Assembly: GCF_000428105.1 (NCBI RefSeq)
Contig: NZ_KE386623.1
Location: forward strand, 156,963 to 220,962
Direction: 5' to 3'
Source: Bacteroides pyogenes DSM 20611 = JCM 6294
GTDB lineage: Bacteria > Bacteroidota > Bacteroidia > Bacteroidales > Bacteroidaceae
Length of the DNA: 64,000 bases
In this document: one piece after another, positions 24,452 through 33,846 of the stretch
Layout: every line of letters starts with the position of its first letter
Position numbering within the stretch: position 1 is the stretch's first letter
Notes under the pieces: model-generated
What the model saw: only the letters and a program-made list of their open reading frames with translations
The model's database searches: none
Told to the model about the DNA's origin: nothing
Program-made: the position numbers and the translations under genes

Positions 24452-26610
24452 TATTCTACAATAGTCATTTCATTAATAAGATGTCCGCAATTGCCCAATT
24501 TTTCGAGAATAAACAGTACATAGCGGATATCCAGATTGATACAACGCTGAAGATTGTTGTCGAAGTTGATATCGCCGCTCAGCGACTCCCAGTTGCCGTC
24601 GAAGGCACAACCGATCAGTTCGCCGTTTTCATTGAGAACGGGACTGCCGGAGTTGCCGCCCGTGATGTCGTTGGTGGACAGGAAGCAGACAGGCATTTCA
24701 CCGTTTGGCAGGGCGTACCGGCCGAAGTCTTTCTTCTCGATTAGTTCTTTCAGTTTGGCAGGAACCACAAATTCACGGTTTTCGGGATTTTCTTTTTCAA
24801 GAATACCGTTGGCCGTTGTGTAGTATTTGTAATGCACTCCGTCTTTCGGGCTATACGATTTCACGTTTCCATAAGTCAGGCGCAGTGTGAAGTTCGCATC
24901 CGGATACGATGGGGCGGGAAGTTTCATTTCGCCCAGTCCGCGGATGTATGCTTTGTGCAGTAAGTCCAATTCTTTTTTCGGCTCTTTCAATTGTCCGGCA
25001 AGTTTGTCGTATAATTCGTTTTTGGAGGCCGCATACTGCAATGACACGTCTTCATCGATTGCCTTCACCGACGGGTTTTTCATGAATTTATCGAAGTTTG
25101 CCCGATTGGCAAAGATAGAATTGTCGTACATCTCGTCGATGAATGTATCGTAATTCCCTTTATACTTCTGTTCAATCACTTTGTAGATGGAAGGACGACG
25201 GTCTGCTGGAACCATTTCCGCATAAAGCGGAATCAATGCTTTCGCTACTTTCCGGTCTACCTCATGGTCGTAATCTTTGTTGTGAATGGCTTCGAAGATT
25301 TCCGGCAGGTGTTTCAGGCGTGCTTGTATCAACGAGTCGTTTTTTTCGGCCAATGCTTTCCGCAGTTTTTCCAAGGTGATGTTACCGAATTCGATGCCTC
25401 TGTAGAAGACCTCCGATAAAGTTGTCAGTTGATATTTAACAGGGGCGGTTTTTGCCACCATTTCGTCGATTTTCTTTACCACATCGATATATTCCGCCTT
25501 GTTTTGCGCTTGGGCAAATTCGGCGAACTTGACTTCCTGTCCGGCTTTTGTGCCCAATACGTCGTTGCCGACGATGGCTTTGTTCATGCCGATCGAATTT
25601 TTCCAGTAGTTGCTCGAACCGGCATATTTGTTGGCGTATTGGATGCGTGTTTTGTCGCTGGCGTTCATCGCTTCCTTGAGCACCGACAGACGAGCGCCCC
25701 GTACCCGTATGCGGGGTTCGTTTTCGGCTTCCATGCGTTCTTTTACTTCCGATACCGTAAGGTAACGGCTGGTGCTTCCGGGGAATCCCATCACCATGGC
25801 ATAATTCCCTTCCTTTATTCCTTTGAGCGAAATAGTCAGATGCTTTTTGGTCTTCAGCGGTGTGTTGCTTGCGCTATATTCCGCCGGTTCTCCATTGGCG
25901 TCCGCATAAACGCGGAAGATGGAAAAGTCTCCTGTATGGCGCGGCCACATCCAGTTGTCGGTTTCGCCGCCGAATTTGCCGACCGATGAAGGGGGAGCCG
26001 CCACCATCCGGATATCCGTGTACACTTTTTTATAGAACAAGTAAAATTTGTTTCCCGCATAGAAAGGAAGCGCTTGCGGAACAATGCCCGTTTTGCCTTT
26101 CAGGTCGCTCTTTTCATAAAGTTCTTCAGCCAGTTTTTTCAGAAACGCGCCGCCGAACGATTCGGATTCGGTAATCTCTTTAGCCGCTATTTTGGCGTTC
26201 ACGATATCCGTGATATCTTCGATCCGCTCGATAAAAACGAATTTAAGTCCCGGCGTAGGCAATTCCCGGTCTCTTGAGGTTGCCCAGAATCCATCGCTCA
26301 GATAATCGTGTTCCACACTGCTGTGCTGCTGGATCGATGCGTACCCGCAATGATGATTTGTCAGTATTAATCCCTCCGGAGAGATAATTTCTCCGGTACA
26401 TCCGCCTCCGAAGATGCCGACGGCGTCTTTCAGAGACACGCCGTTCGGATTGTACAAATCGCCGGCTTCCAGCTTTAGTCCCTGTTTTTTCATCAGGTCG
26501 ATGGAATGCTGCTCTTGCATCAATTGCAGCAACCACATTCCCTCATCCGCTTTTGCGGAGCACGCTATCAGCGCTGTGAGCGCCAACACATAAAGTCTTA
26601 GTCTGTTCAT
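24451..26610 (-). CDS. dpp7: S46 dipeptidyl peptidase, DPP7 type (hydrophobic P1)
   Basis: This 719-residue paralogue has the same architecture: signal peptide, catalytic His87 (TNHHCGYA), aspartate in HTGDFSIFR and Ser654 (GGNSGSPV). At the specificity position it has Gly672 (CAFDGNWES), matching Gly673 of DPP7, which favours bulky hydrophobic P1 residues. Together with the downstream DPP11-type gene it gives complementary peptide trimming in the periplasm. It is the upstream gene of the pair, 33 bases downstream of the anaerobic sulfatase maturase gene on the same strand. Confidence 0.88.
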   Translation of the reverse strand: MNRLRLYVLALTALIACSAKADEGMWLLQLMQEQHSIDLMKKQGLKLEAGDLYNPNGVSLKDAVGIFGGGCTGEIISPEGLILTNHHCGYASIQQHSSVEHDYLSDGFWATSRDRELPTPGLKFVFIERIEDITDIVNAKIAAKEITESESFGGAFLKKLAEELYEKSDLKGKTGIVPQALPFYAGNKFYLFYKKVYTDIRMVAAPPSSVGKFGGETDNWMWPRHTGDFSIFRVYADANGEPAEYSASNTPLKTKKHLTISLKGIKEGNYAMVMGFPGSTSRYLTVSEVKERMEAENEPRIRVRGARLSVLKEAMNASDKTRIQYANKYAGSSNYWKNSIGMNKAIVGNDVLGTKAGQEVKFAEFAQAQNKAEYIDVVKKIDEMVAKTAPVKYQLTTLSEVFYRGIEFGNITLEKLRKALAEKNDSLIQARLKHLPEIFEAIHNKDYDHEVDRKVAKALIPLYAEMVPADRRPSIYKVIEQKYKGNYDTFIDEMYDNSIFANRANFDKFMKNPSVKAIDEDVSLQYAASKNELYDKLAGQLKEPKKELDLLHKAYIRGLGEMKLPAPSYPDANFTLRLTYGNVKSYSPKDGVHYKYYTTANGILEKENPENREFVVPAKLKELIEKKDFGRYALPNGEMPVCFLSTNDITGGNSGSPVLNENGELIGCAFDGNWESLSGDINFDNNLQRCINLDIRYVLFILEKLGNCGHLINEMTIVE

Positions 26611-26643
26611 TGTTCTTTATTAGCAGTTAAAAAAATAGATATA

Positions 26644-27888
26644 TTAATTGTTTATTTTCAAGGTTCCTTTTTTCAGGGCCTCCATAATATTGGCGGGAGG
26701 ACGTTGATTCATCAGTTCGTTTTTCATGAAGTCCATGTATGGAGCCACATGATGGAAGAATTGATAATACCCTTTGCATAGGTAGTTCAGCCCGGGCTGT
26801 CCGTCCGCCGTCCGGCTGAAGCGGTTTTTCGGGCATTCTCCGTTGCAGGCAAATAAATATTCGCATTCTTTGCATGGAGTGGGGAGCGATTCATACTTCA
26901 TCCTGCCAAAATGCTGTTGCCGTTCGCCGTGCATCATTTCCACCAGAGTGCGGCTGTATATGTTTCCTAATTTATATTCCGGAAAAACAAAATGGTCGCA
27001 TGAATAAACGTCTCCGTTGAATTCCATCACGCCCGCATGCCCGCAGGTCTTTGCCATGGTACATACGCCGGGTTGCTCGCCCATCCAGTTGGCAAGAGTC
27101 GAGTCGAACAGCTGTATGTAGTACTTGCCTACATCTTCTTTCACCCATTCGTCGAAAATAGCACAGAGGAAATTTCCCCATTGTTCGGGAGTAACCGAAA
27201 AGTCGGCAAGCTTTCCTTCTTTATTTTCCGTCGGAGAGGCGAGATGTCGTCCGTCTTCGTGTGGAAAAATGCGCTCTACGATCGGTGTAAACTGGATATA
27301 ACGGCAGTCTATCTCTTTGAAAAAACGGTAAAAGTCGAGCGGGTAGTCGGCATTGAAATCGTTGATTACCGCCATTGCGTTCCATTCTACCCCGTGTTTC
27401 TTCAGGAGCCGGATTCCTTGCATCACTTTCACAAAAGAGGGTTTTCCTTGCTTGTTTTTGCGATATTCGTCGTGAAACTCCTGCGGTCCGTCGATAGAGA
27501 CGCCTACCAGCCAGTTGTTTTCGCGAAAAAATTCGCACCATTCGTCGGTGAGCATCGTCCCGTTCGTCTGGATACAGTTGTCGATCGTGCGTCCGCGGGC
27601 ATATTTTTTCTGGAGCTCCATGGCTTTTTTGTAGAAAGAGAGAGGTCGCATAAGCGTTTCGCCGCCATGCCAGGTGAAAAGCACCTGAGGCATGGTTTGC
27701 GAGTTGATATACTCATCGATAAACTTCTCCAGAAGTTCGTCGCTCATCACATGTTTCGGGTTTTCTTTATATAAATTCGCTTTTTCGAGATAATAGCAAT
27801 ATTCGCATGCAAGATTACATACTGCTCCCACAGGCTTTACCATTACGTAAAGCGGCTTCGCGAAAGGGGCATAAGTAGTTTTTTCCAT
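26644..27888 (-). CDS. anSME: Anaerobic sulfatase-maturating radical SAM enzyme
   Basis: The 414-residue protein has the radical SAM cluster motif Cys24-x3-Cys28-x2-Cys31 (VCNLACEYCYY) and a C-terminal SPASM domain with cysteines in CGHAGVMEFNGDVYSC and CKECEYLFACNGECP. Start and length agree with the single anSME of Bacteroides, which converts a cysteine or serine of sulfatases to formylglycine without oxygen. That activity is needed to use sulfated host glycans. No sulfatase lies in the window, so it would serve genes elsewhere. A TAAATTTG box ends five bases before the ATG, suggesting a very short or absent leader. Confidence 0.93.
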   Translation of the reverse strand: MEKTTYAPFAKPLYVMVKPVGAVCNLACEYCYYLEKANLYKENPKHVMSDELLEKFIDEYINSQTMPQVLFTWHGGETLMRPLSFYKKAMELQKKYARGRTIDNCIQTNGTMLTDEWCEFFRENNWLVGVSIDGPQEFHDEYRKNKQGKPSFVKVMQGIRLLKKHGVEWNAMAVINDFNADYPLDFYRFFKEIDCRYIQFTPIVERIFPHEDGRHLASPTENKEGKLADFSVTPEQWGNFLCAIFDEWVKEDVGKYYIQLFDSTLANWMGEQPGVCTMAKTCGHAGVMEFNGDVYSCDHFVFPEYKLGNIYSRTLVEMMHGERQQHFGRMKYESLPTPCKECEYLFACNGECPKNRFSRTADGQPGLNYLCKGYYQFFHHVAPYMDFMKNELMNQRPPANIMEALKKGTLKINN

Positions 27889-27893
27889 AACTG

Positions 27894-27901
27894 CAAATTT
27901 A
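27894..27901 (-). promoter_or_regulatory. Promoter-like -7 box abutting the anSME start
   Basis: The minus strand reads TAAATTTG and is separated from the ATG at 27888 by only five bases, so transcription would begin about at the start codon. Confidence 0.45.
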
Positions 27902-28018
27902 GGTAAAGTAAATGAAATAAAAGCCTTTCTTTCTCTGTTTTATAAGTATTATTAAAGAAAAGAGACTTACCAAATTTTAAATATTGATAAAATGTTTCTT
28001 CATACTCCGAATCGGTTG

Positions 28019-28026
28019 TAACTTTG
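28019..28026 (+). promoter_or_regulatory. Promoter -7 box of the DUF4369-like lipoprotein gene
   Basis: TAACTTTG matches TAnnTTTG exactly, 27 bases before the GTG start at 28054. Confidence 0.6.
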
Positions 28027-28053
28027 CTTGCGGATTTTAATGAATAAACGGAC

Positions 28054-28782
28054 GTGAACAGATTATTCTCTTTTTTATTTCTGCTTCCTTTGTTGGTGGC
28101 GTGCAGTCATACCTACAAAATAGAAGGGACCTCTTCCGTCAATCATTTGGACGGAAAGATGATTTATCTGAAGGTTTTGCGTGGCGAAGAATGGGTAAAA
28201 ATCGATTCGGCGGAGGTGATTCACGGTTTATTTTCAATGAAAGGAAAGATGGATTCCGTAGAGATGATTTCGCTCTATATGGACGAGCAGAGCTTGATGC
28301 CGGTTGTGCTGGAAAGAGGGAAAATAAAGGTCACCATCAGCAATACCGATCTGAAGGTTTCGGGAACTCCTTTGAATGCTTCGCTTTATGAATTTATTGC
28401 GAAAAAAAATTCGATAGAGGAGAGTCTTATGGAACTCGAACAGAAAGAAACACGTATGGTAATGGAAGGATGCGATTTAGGCGATATTCACAAGCAACTG
28501 GCTGCGGAAAGCGATTCGCTTCTGGACACAATGAACCGTTATGTGAAAGCTTTTATTTCCGATAATTATGAGAATGTATTGGGACCTAACGTGTTTATGA
28601 TGTTGTGCAGCTCTTTACCTTACCCTGTCATGACGCCGCAAATCGATGATATAGTCAAAGACGCTCCCTATTCTTTTAAAAGTAATCCGATGGTGAAGGA
28701 GTTTCTGACAAAAGCAAAAGAGAATATGAAGCTGATTGAAGAACATCAACGGATGCAACAGACGGCTGCCGCACAAAAATAA
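28054..28782 (+). CDS. DUF4369-like lipoprotein
   Basis: The 242-residue protein starts at GTG 28054 (the ATG at 28038 is out of frame and stops) with a lipoprotein signal and lipobox LVAC, Cys17. The N-terminal 100 residues form the beta-rich DUF4369 domain: YKIEGTSSVNHLDGKMIYL, KIDSAEVIHGLFSMKG, LERGKIKVTIS. In many Bacteroidetes proteins this domain precedes a thioredoxin domain; here the thioredoxin part is absent and a helical tail ends the protein. It is anchored in the envelope with unknown function, stands alone, and is followed by a hairpin terminator. Confidence 0.75.
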   Translation: MNRLFSFLFLLPLLVACSHTYKIEGTSSVNHLDGKMIYLKVLRGEEWVKIDSAEVIHGLFSMKGKMDSVEMISLYMDEQSLMPVVLERGKIKVTISNTDLKVSGTPLNASLYEFIAKKNSIEESLMELEQKETRMVMEGCDLGDIHKQLAAESDSLLDTMNRYVKAFISDNYENVLGPNVFMMLCSSLPYPVMTPQIDDIVKDAPYSFKSNPMVKEFLTKAKENMKLIEEHQRMQQTAAAQK

Positions 28783-28786
28783 TAAG

Positions 28787-28820
28787 GCGGCAGAATCGGA
28801 AAAGGTTTCCGTGCCGCTTT
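28787..28820 (+). terminator. Hairpin terminator
   Basis: GCGGCA (28787-28792) pairs with TGCCGC (28812-28817), with inner GGAAA/TTTCC pairing and TTT after it. Confidence 0.6.
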
Positions 28821-28848
28821 CAAACTTTCCGAACCCCTTTCAGGCTTT

Positions 28849-29607
28849 TTACCAGTCTTGGTCTTCGTTTTTTACCATGCCTTTATGTTGCTCGGGCAAG
28901 GCGCTTTGGACTGCCGCATAGGCTTCCTCCATTGTTGCTCTGATATTTTCCATTCCTTTGCTTTTGGGTGGGATAGGTTCATGAATCGTCAATATCATAC
29001 GGTGACGATGTATCCATTTTCCGGTACGGGGCAGAATTTCAAAAGAACCGTCTATGGTAACCGGTACGACGGCGAGTTGCAGATCGTCCGCCAATTGGAA
29101 TGCTCCTTTCTTAAAATATCCCATGTGCCCTGTGAATGTACGTGCGCCTTCGGGGAAAACCACCAGCGATACGCCATCTTTCAGTGATGATTTGGCCTGC
29201 CGGATGGTTTCCAGAACTTTCTTTGGACCCGAACGGTCGACAAAAATATGGCCGGCACTTTCGCAGGCTTTTCCCACAAACGGCAACTTCCGCAGGCTTT
29301 TTTTCATCATCCATTTAAAATTTCTTCCGATATAACCGTAAATCAGGAAAATATCGAACGAACCTTGATGGTTCGGTACGAAGATATATGATGTCTTATC
29401 ATGCAAGTGTTCACGACCGCGAACTTTCACGGGAATCAACAAAAAGAAACAAACCAACCGCGACCAGATTTTTCCCGGATAGTATCCCCAGAAATGGGCA
29501 CCTCCCAACAGAGAACCTACAATTGTAATAATTGCCGTTAAAATAGTCAATACCAACAAAATGGGCAGAGCAATGCAAACTTGATACGCATAATAAAGAA
29601 TCTTCAT
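28849..29607 (-). CDS. plsC: 1-acyl-sn-glycerol-3-phosphate acyltransferase (PlsC family)
   Basis: The 252-residue protein has two N-terminal hydrophobic segments (about 8-40 and 55-70) and the acyltransferase HX4D motif in NHQGSFD, a second block GHIFVDRSG and the phosphate-binding FPEGARTFTG. It adds the second acyl chain in phospholipid synthesis at the inner membrane. The start at 29607 is preferred because a promoter box at 29630-29637 excludes the longer frame from 29703. It is divergent from sbcD. Confidence 0.88.
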   Translation of the reverse strand: MKILYYAYQVCIALPILLVLTILTAIITIVGSLLGGAHFWGYYPGKIWSRLVCFFLLIPVKVRGREHLHDKTSYIFVPNHQGSFDIFLIYGYIGRNFKWMMKKSLRKLPFVGKACESAGHIFVDRSGPKKVLETIRQAKSSLKDGVSLVVFPEGARTFTGHMGYFKKGAFQLADDLQLAVVPVTIDGSFEILPRTGKWIHRHRMILTIHEPIPPKSKGMENIRATMEEAYAAVQSALPEQHKGMVKNEDQDW

Positions 29608-29629
29608 AAGGCAGGATTTTTTATCTATG

Positions 29630-29637
29630 CAAAGATA
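29630..29637 (-). promoter_or_regulatory. Promoter -7 box of plsC
   Basis: The minus strand reads TATCTTTG, 22 bases before the ATG at 29607. Confidence 0.6.
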
Positions 29638-29691
29638 AACGAATCTTCGTAAAAAAAGCAATCGAATGCCGCATAAACTTTTTGTTTGTGC

Positions 29692-29699
29692 TATTTTTG
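29692..29699 (+). promoter_or_regulatory. Promoter -7 box of sbcDC
   Basis: TATTTTTG matches TAnnTTTG exactly, 29 bases before the sbcD ATG at 29729. Confidence 0.5.
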
Positions 29700-29728
29700 T
29701 CATTTAGTTACAGATAACTGCAAATGAT

Positions 29729-30985
29729 ATGATACGTATGCTGCATACTGCCGACTGGCATTTGGGACAAACTTTCTTCGGTTTCGACCGCACGGAGGAG
29801 CATCAGGATTTTCTCGACTGGCTGGCGGAAGAGATTCGTTTAAAAGAGATCGACGCGTTGATTGTGGCGGGAGACATTTTTGATGTATCCAATCCTTCCG
29901 CCGCTTCTCAACGGATGTATTATCAATTTATTCATAAAGTGACGGCGGAGAATCCGAATTTGCAAATTGTTATAGTGGCGGGTAACCACGACTCGGCGGC
30001 GCGTCTCGAAGCTCCCTTGCCGTTGTTGCAAGCCATGCGTACGGAAGTGAAGGGAGTGGTGCGAAAGGGGAAAGACGGAGAAATAGATTTCGACCATCTG
30101 ACGGTAGAGCTTAAAAATCGTCAGGGAGAGACGGAAGTGCTGTGCATGGCTGTCCCTTTTTTGCGTCAGGGCGATTATCCCGCAGTGCAGACAGACGGCA
30201 ATCCTTATGCGGAGGGAGTGCGCGAGTTTTATAAGCGTTTCTTCCGTTTGTTGTGCGATCGCCGGAAAAAGAATCAGGCTCTTGTTGCAATCGGGCATTT
30301 ACAGGCGACGGGATCGGAGATTGCCGAAAAAGATTATAGCGAACGGACGGTGATAGGAGGCTTGGAATGCGTTTCGCCCGACGCTTTCTCCGAGCAGATC
30401 GCTTACACGGCTTTGGGACATATTCATAAATCGCAGCGCGTTTCGGGAAGAGAAAATGTGCGTTATGCGGGGAGTCCTATTTCGATGTCGTTTGCGGAGA
30501 AGAACTATCATCATGGAGTGGTGATGGTTACTTTGGACAAAGGTCGAGCGTTATCGATAGAACGTCTTGAATATTCGGGAGGAATTCCTTTGGTCAGCGT
30601 GCCGGGCGGAGAGGCCGAACCGATAGATTCGGTATTGCAAGCGTTGCATGAGTTGCCCCGGATAGAGGGAACGCCTCCTTATCTGGAAGTGAAAATTCTT
30701 TTGGAAGAACCCGAGCCTGCATTGAAGCAAGAGGTGGAAGACGCGCTTGCGGATAAGAATTACCGTCTGGCGCGTATCGTGAGAACTTTTCACGGTGAAG
30801 CTAAAGAGGATGAGAATGAACAGGAGAAGTGGAAGAGAGGATTGGAGGAAATGTCTCCGTTGCAAATCGCCCGTTCTGCTTTTGAAAAAGTATATCATAC
30901 GGAAATGCCTGCCGAGTTGACGGGCTTGTTTGAAGAAGTTTATGCGTCGGCTGTACGCAGGCAAGAAGAGGAGGAAGGAAAATGA
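29729..30985 (+). CDS. sbcD: Nuclease subunit D of the SbcCD complex
   Basis: The 418-residue protein carries the Mre11-type phosphoesterase motifs in order: HTADWHLG (6-13), AGDIFD, GNHDS, and later GHLQATG and ALGHIHKSQ. These bind two manganese ions for exo- and endonuclease action. A C-terminal capping and SbcC-binding part follows (about 280-418). With SbcC it cleaves hairpins and processes blocked DNA ends. The stop codon overlaps the sbcC start in ATGA, showing translational coupling. An ATG three codons downstream is an alternative start. Confidence 0.95.
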   Translation: MIRMLHTADWHLGQTFFGFDRTEEHQDFLDWLAEEIRLKEIDALIVAGDIFDVSNPSAASQRMYYQFIHKVTAENPNLQIVIVAGNHDSAARLEAPLPLLQAMRTEVKGVVRKGKDGEIDFDHLTVELKNRQGETEVLCMAVPFLRQGDYPAVQTDGNPYAEGVREFYKRFFRLLCDRRKKNQALVAIGHLQATGSEIAEKDYSERTVIGGLECVSPDAFSEQIAYTALGHIHKSQRVSGRENVRYAGSPISMSFAEKNYHHGVVMVTLDKGRALSIERLEYSGGIPLVSVPGGEAEPIDSVLQALHELPRIEGTPPYLEVKILLEEPEPALKQEVEDALADKNYRLARIVRTFHGEAKEDENEQEKWKRGLEEMSPLQIARSAFEKVYHTEMPAELTGLFEEVYASAVRRQEEEEGK

Positions 30986-33846
30986 GAATCATTGCGATAC
31001 GATTAAAGAATCTGACTTCGATAGAGGGGAGCGTAGAACTCGATTTCTCGGCGGAACCTTTGCGATCGGCCGGCATCTTTGCGATTTCGGGGCCTACGGG
31101 CGCCGGAAAATCGACTTTGTTGGACGCTCTTTGTCTGGCGTTGTATGATAAGGCTCCCCGTTTCACCGCTTCCGTAGAAAGCATTGCTCTTGCAGATGTG
31201 GGAGAGAATCAGGTAAACCAGTCGGATGTGCGGAACATGCTTCGTCGCGGCACGGGCGACGGATATGCGGAAGTCGATTTTCAAGCTGTGGACGGGCACC
31301 GTTACCGATCGCGTTGGTCGGTAAGGCGGACAAGATACAAAGTAGACGGTTCGTTACAGCCACAAGTGCTGGAGGTGAAGGATCTGGATACCGGAAAGGA
31401 ATTGCAGGGGACAAAGAGAGAATTGTTGGCTCAATTGGCGGAACGCACAGGACTGACATACGAGCAGTTTACCCGCACGGTGTTGCTGGCGCAGAATGAT
31501 TTTGCCACTTTCTTGAAATCTAAAGGAGCGGCAAAAGCCGAATTGTTGGAGAAGTTGACAGGAACAGGCATTTACTCGCTCATTTCACAGGAGGTTTTTG
31601 CACGGAATAAGGCTGTTCAAGAGGAAATGGCACTGATTGAAAGTAAAAAGAATGTCATAGAACTGATACCGGAAGAGGAATTGCTTCTATTGCAAAAGGA
31701 GAAAGAGACGGAAGGAGAGAAGCGTTCGGAAGGGATCCGGCGATTGGCGGAACTGAACACTCAGTTGACGATAGTAAACTCTTTGAAAACGCAGGAAGAG
31801 CTTTGGAAAAAGAAACAGAATGAGGAGCAGGAAGCGCTTGAGAAAAAGGAAAAAGCGCAAGAAGTTCTGAGTGTACGCGAAGAAGAACTTGCTCGTTTCA
31901 AAGAACAATGGGAAGCCATACAGCCCGACCTGAGGAAAGCCCGTGAATTGGATGTACAAATCCGTTCTCAGGAGGGAGTGTACGTGCAGTCCGAACGGAG
32001 TCTGCAAGAGATTCGTTCGCAATTGAAAGCGGGAGAGGCGAAATATCGCTCTTTCGACAAGCAATTGAACGATTCTTACCATGTATTGGGTAATTTGCTG
32101 AATCATGGCGGGACGGAAAAGTTGGAGATAGAAGAGGCCGAATCTATTTTGTCGGGTGAAGAAGAACGATTGAAAGAGGAAGAGACAAAGAGCGAGGCTC
32201 TTTTGAAACGGGTAAACGATTTCGGTTATCCGTCGAAAATGGAGGAACGGAACCGGTTGCAGAAGGAGTTGGAACGTTCGCGGAATATTCGGAAACTGAC
32301 GGATACCCGGATGAAAATCGAAGAAGAAAAAAGAAAGCTGGAGAAAGAATCGGGTGAAGTGGCAAATTGTTTAGCCGATTGTGAGTCTGTTCTCAACACG
32401 GTTCAGCGACTTTATGACAATGCCCGTATGGCTGTAGGAAAAGATGTGAAAGCTTTGCGCCGGCAGTTGAAGAAAGGAGAGGCTTGTCCGGTCTGCGGCA
32501 GCAAAAATCATCCTTATCATGAAGAATCGGAAGCGGTAGATGCGATTTTCCGGAATATGGAACTGGAATATAAAGCGGCATCGGAGGCTTATCGACGGGC
32601 GAACAACCGGAATATTGCCGTGCAGCGTGATTTGGCCCATCAAAAGAAATTGGAAGAGGAGTTGGCGGCGCAATTGGCTTTGTTGCAAGAAGAAGGGGCG
32701 AAAAATGTGAGCGAAGATGAATTAAAAACCTGCTTGAACGAATTAGAAAAAAAGATTCTGTCATATCGTAACCTGTATGCCGAATGGCAGCAATCGGATG
32801 AACTCTTGAAAAGAAAGCGTGATTATTGCCGGACCCTGCGGACGAATGTTGCTCAGCACCGATTGTTTGTGCAGCAATCTCTTGCTGCCGGAGAACAATT
32901 GTCGCTGTTGCGCCATGCGGTGGCTGCCGAACTTGCTAAGTTTGAGGAAATAGAAAAGGCATTGAACGGCTTGAAGCATGAACGTGCCGGTTTGCTGAAA
33001 GGAAAAGATGCCGATGAAGCGGAAATTGCGGTGGCTAAAAGAGAGAAAGATTTGACTGTGGCTCTGGATAAAAGCCGACAGGAGGTGGAGAATGTGCGGA
33101 ACAAACTTTCCGGTTTGCAAGGAGAAATGAAACAACTATCGGCAGTCATTGACGAACTGAGGGAGCGTCAGCAACGGATCGAGCAGCCCGACCGCCTTGC
33201 AGAAGCTATTGAAAAGCAACAGGAAGAAAATCTGCATACGGAACGCGCGCTGTCTGTTATCGAAGCGCGCCTATTGCAGCAGGCAAAGAACAGGGCAACT
33301 ATGGAGGAGATAGAGAAGGAACTGGCGGATAAAAGTTTGTCTGCAGAGCGTTGGGCCAAATTGAACAAACTGATCGGCAGTGCCGATGGAGCGAAGTTTA
33401 AAGTAATTGCGCAGAGTTACACGTTGAACTTATTGCTTTGGCACGCCAACAAGCATTTGTCTTACCTTTCCAAACGCTATAAGTTGCAGCAAGTGCCCGA
33501 AACCTTAGGGCTTCAGGTGATCGATCTCGATATGTGCGATGAAGTGAGGACAGTATATTCGCTTTCGGGCGGAGAATCTTTTTTAATTTCGCTGGCGTTG
33601 GCACTGGGATTGTCGTCGCTTTCGAGTAACAATTTGACGGTCGAATCTCTTTTCATCGACGAAGGGTTCGGCTCGCTGGATGCCGATAGTCTGCGTACCG
33701 CTATGGAAGCGTTGGAGCAATTGCAGATGCAGGGGCGGAAGATAGGAGTGATTTCGCACGTACAGGAAATGAGCGAACGAATTGCCGTTCAGGTGCAAGT
33801 GCAGAAGAAAGCGAATGGAAAAAGCGTGATTACCGTCGTAGGGTAA
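30982..33846 (+). CDS. sbcC: SMC-like ATPase subunit C of the SbcCD complex
   Basis: The 954-residue protein has an N-terminal Walker A (GPTGAGKST from about residue 37), long coiled coils on each side of a zinc hook (CPVCGSKNHPY, Cys502 and Cys505), the ABC signature LSGGE from residue 861 and Walker B LFIDEGFGSLD with Asp893 and Glu894. It powers the SbcD nuclease and bridges DNA through its hook. It is slightly shorter than the roughly 1050 residues of the Escherichia coli protein, mainly in the coils. The last 17 bases overlap the convergent metallophosphoesterase gene. Confidence 0.95.
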   Translation: MRIIAIRLKNLTSIEGSVELDFSAEPLRSAGIFAISGPTGAGKSTLLDALCLALYDKAPRFTASVESIALADVGENQVNQSDVRNMLRRGTGDGYAEVDFQAVDGHRYRSRWSVRRTRYKVDGSLQPQVLEVKDLDTGKELQGTKRELLAQLAERTGLTYEQFTRTVLLAQNDFATFLKSKGAAKAELLEKLTGTGIYSLISQEVFARNKAVQEEMALIESKKNVIELIPEEELLLLQKEKETEGEKRSEGIRRLAELNTQLTIVNSLKTQEELWKKKQNEEQEALEKKEKAQEVLSVREEELARFKEQWEAIQPDLRKARELDVQIRSQEGVYVQSERSLQEIRSQLKAGEAKYRSFDKQLNDSYHVLGNLLNHGGTEKLEIEEAESILSGEEERLKEEETKSEALLKRVNDFGYPSKMEERNRLQKELERSRNIRKLTDTRMKIEEEKRKLEKESGEVANCLADCESVLNTVQRLYDNARMAVGKDVKALRRQLKKGEACPVCGSKNHPYHEESEAVDAIFRNMELEYKAASEAYRRANNRNIAVQRDLAHQKKLEEELAAQLALLQEEGAKNVSEDELKTCLNELEKKILSYRNLYAEWQQSDELLKRKRDYCRTLRTNVAQHRLFVQQSLAAGEQLSLLRHAVAAELAKFEEIEKALNGLKHERAGLLKGKDADEAEIAVAKREKDLTVALDKSRQEVENVRNKLSGLQGEMKQLSAVIDELRERQQRIEQPDRLAEAIEKQQEENLHTERALSVIEARLLQQAKNRATMEEIEKELADKSLSAERWAKLNKLIGSADGAKFKVIAQSYTLNLLLWHANKHLSYLSKRYKLQQVPETLGLQVIDLDMCDEVRTVYSLSGGESFLISLALALGLSSLSSNNLTVESLFIDEGFGSLDADSLRTAMEALEQLQMQGRKIGVISHVQEMSERIAVQVQVQKKANGKSVITVVG

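Noticed and set aside
29608..29703. Longer plsC start
   Set aside because: The promoter box at 29630-29637 lies inside the extension, and the shorter start opens the first membrane helix.
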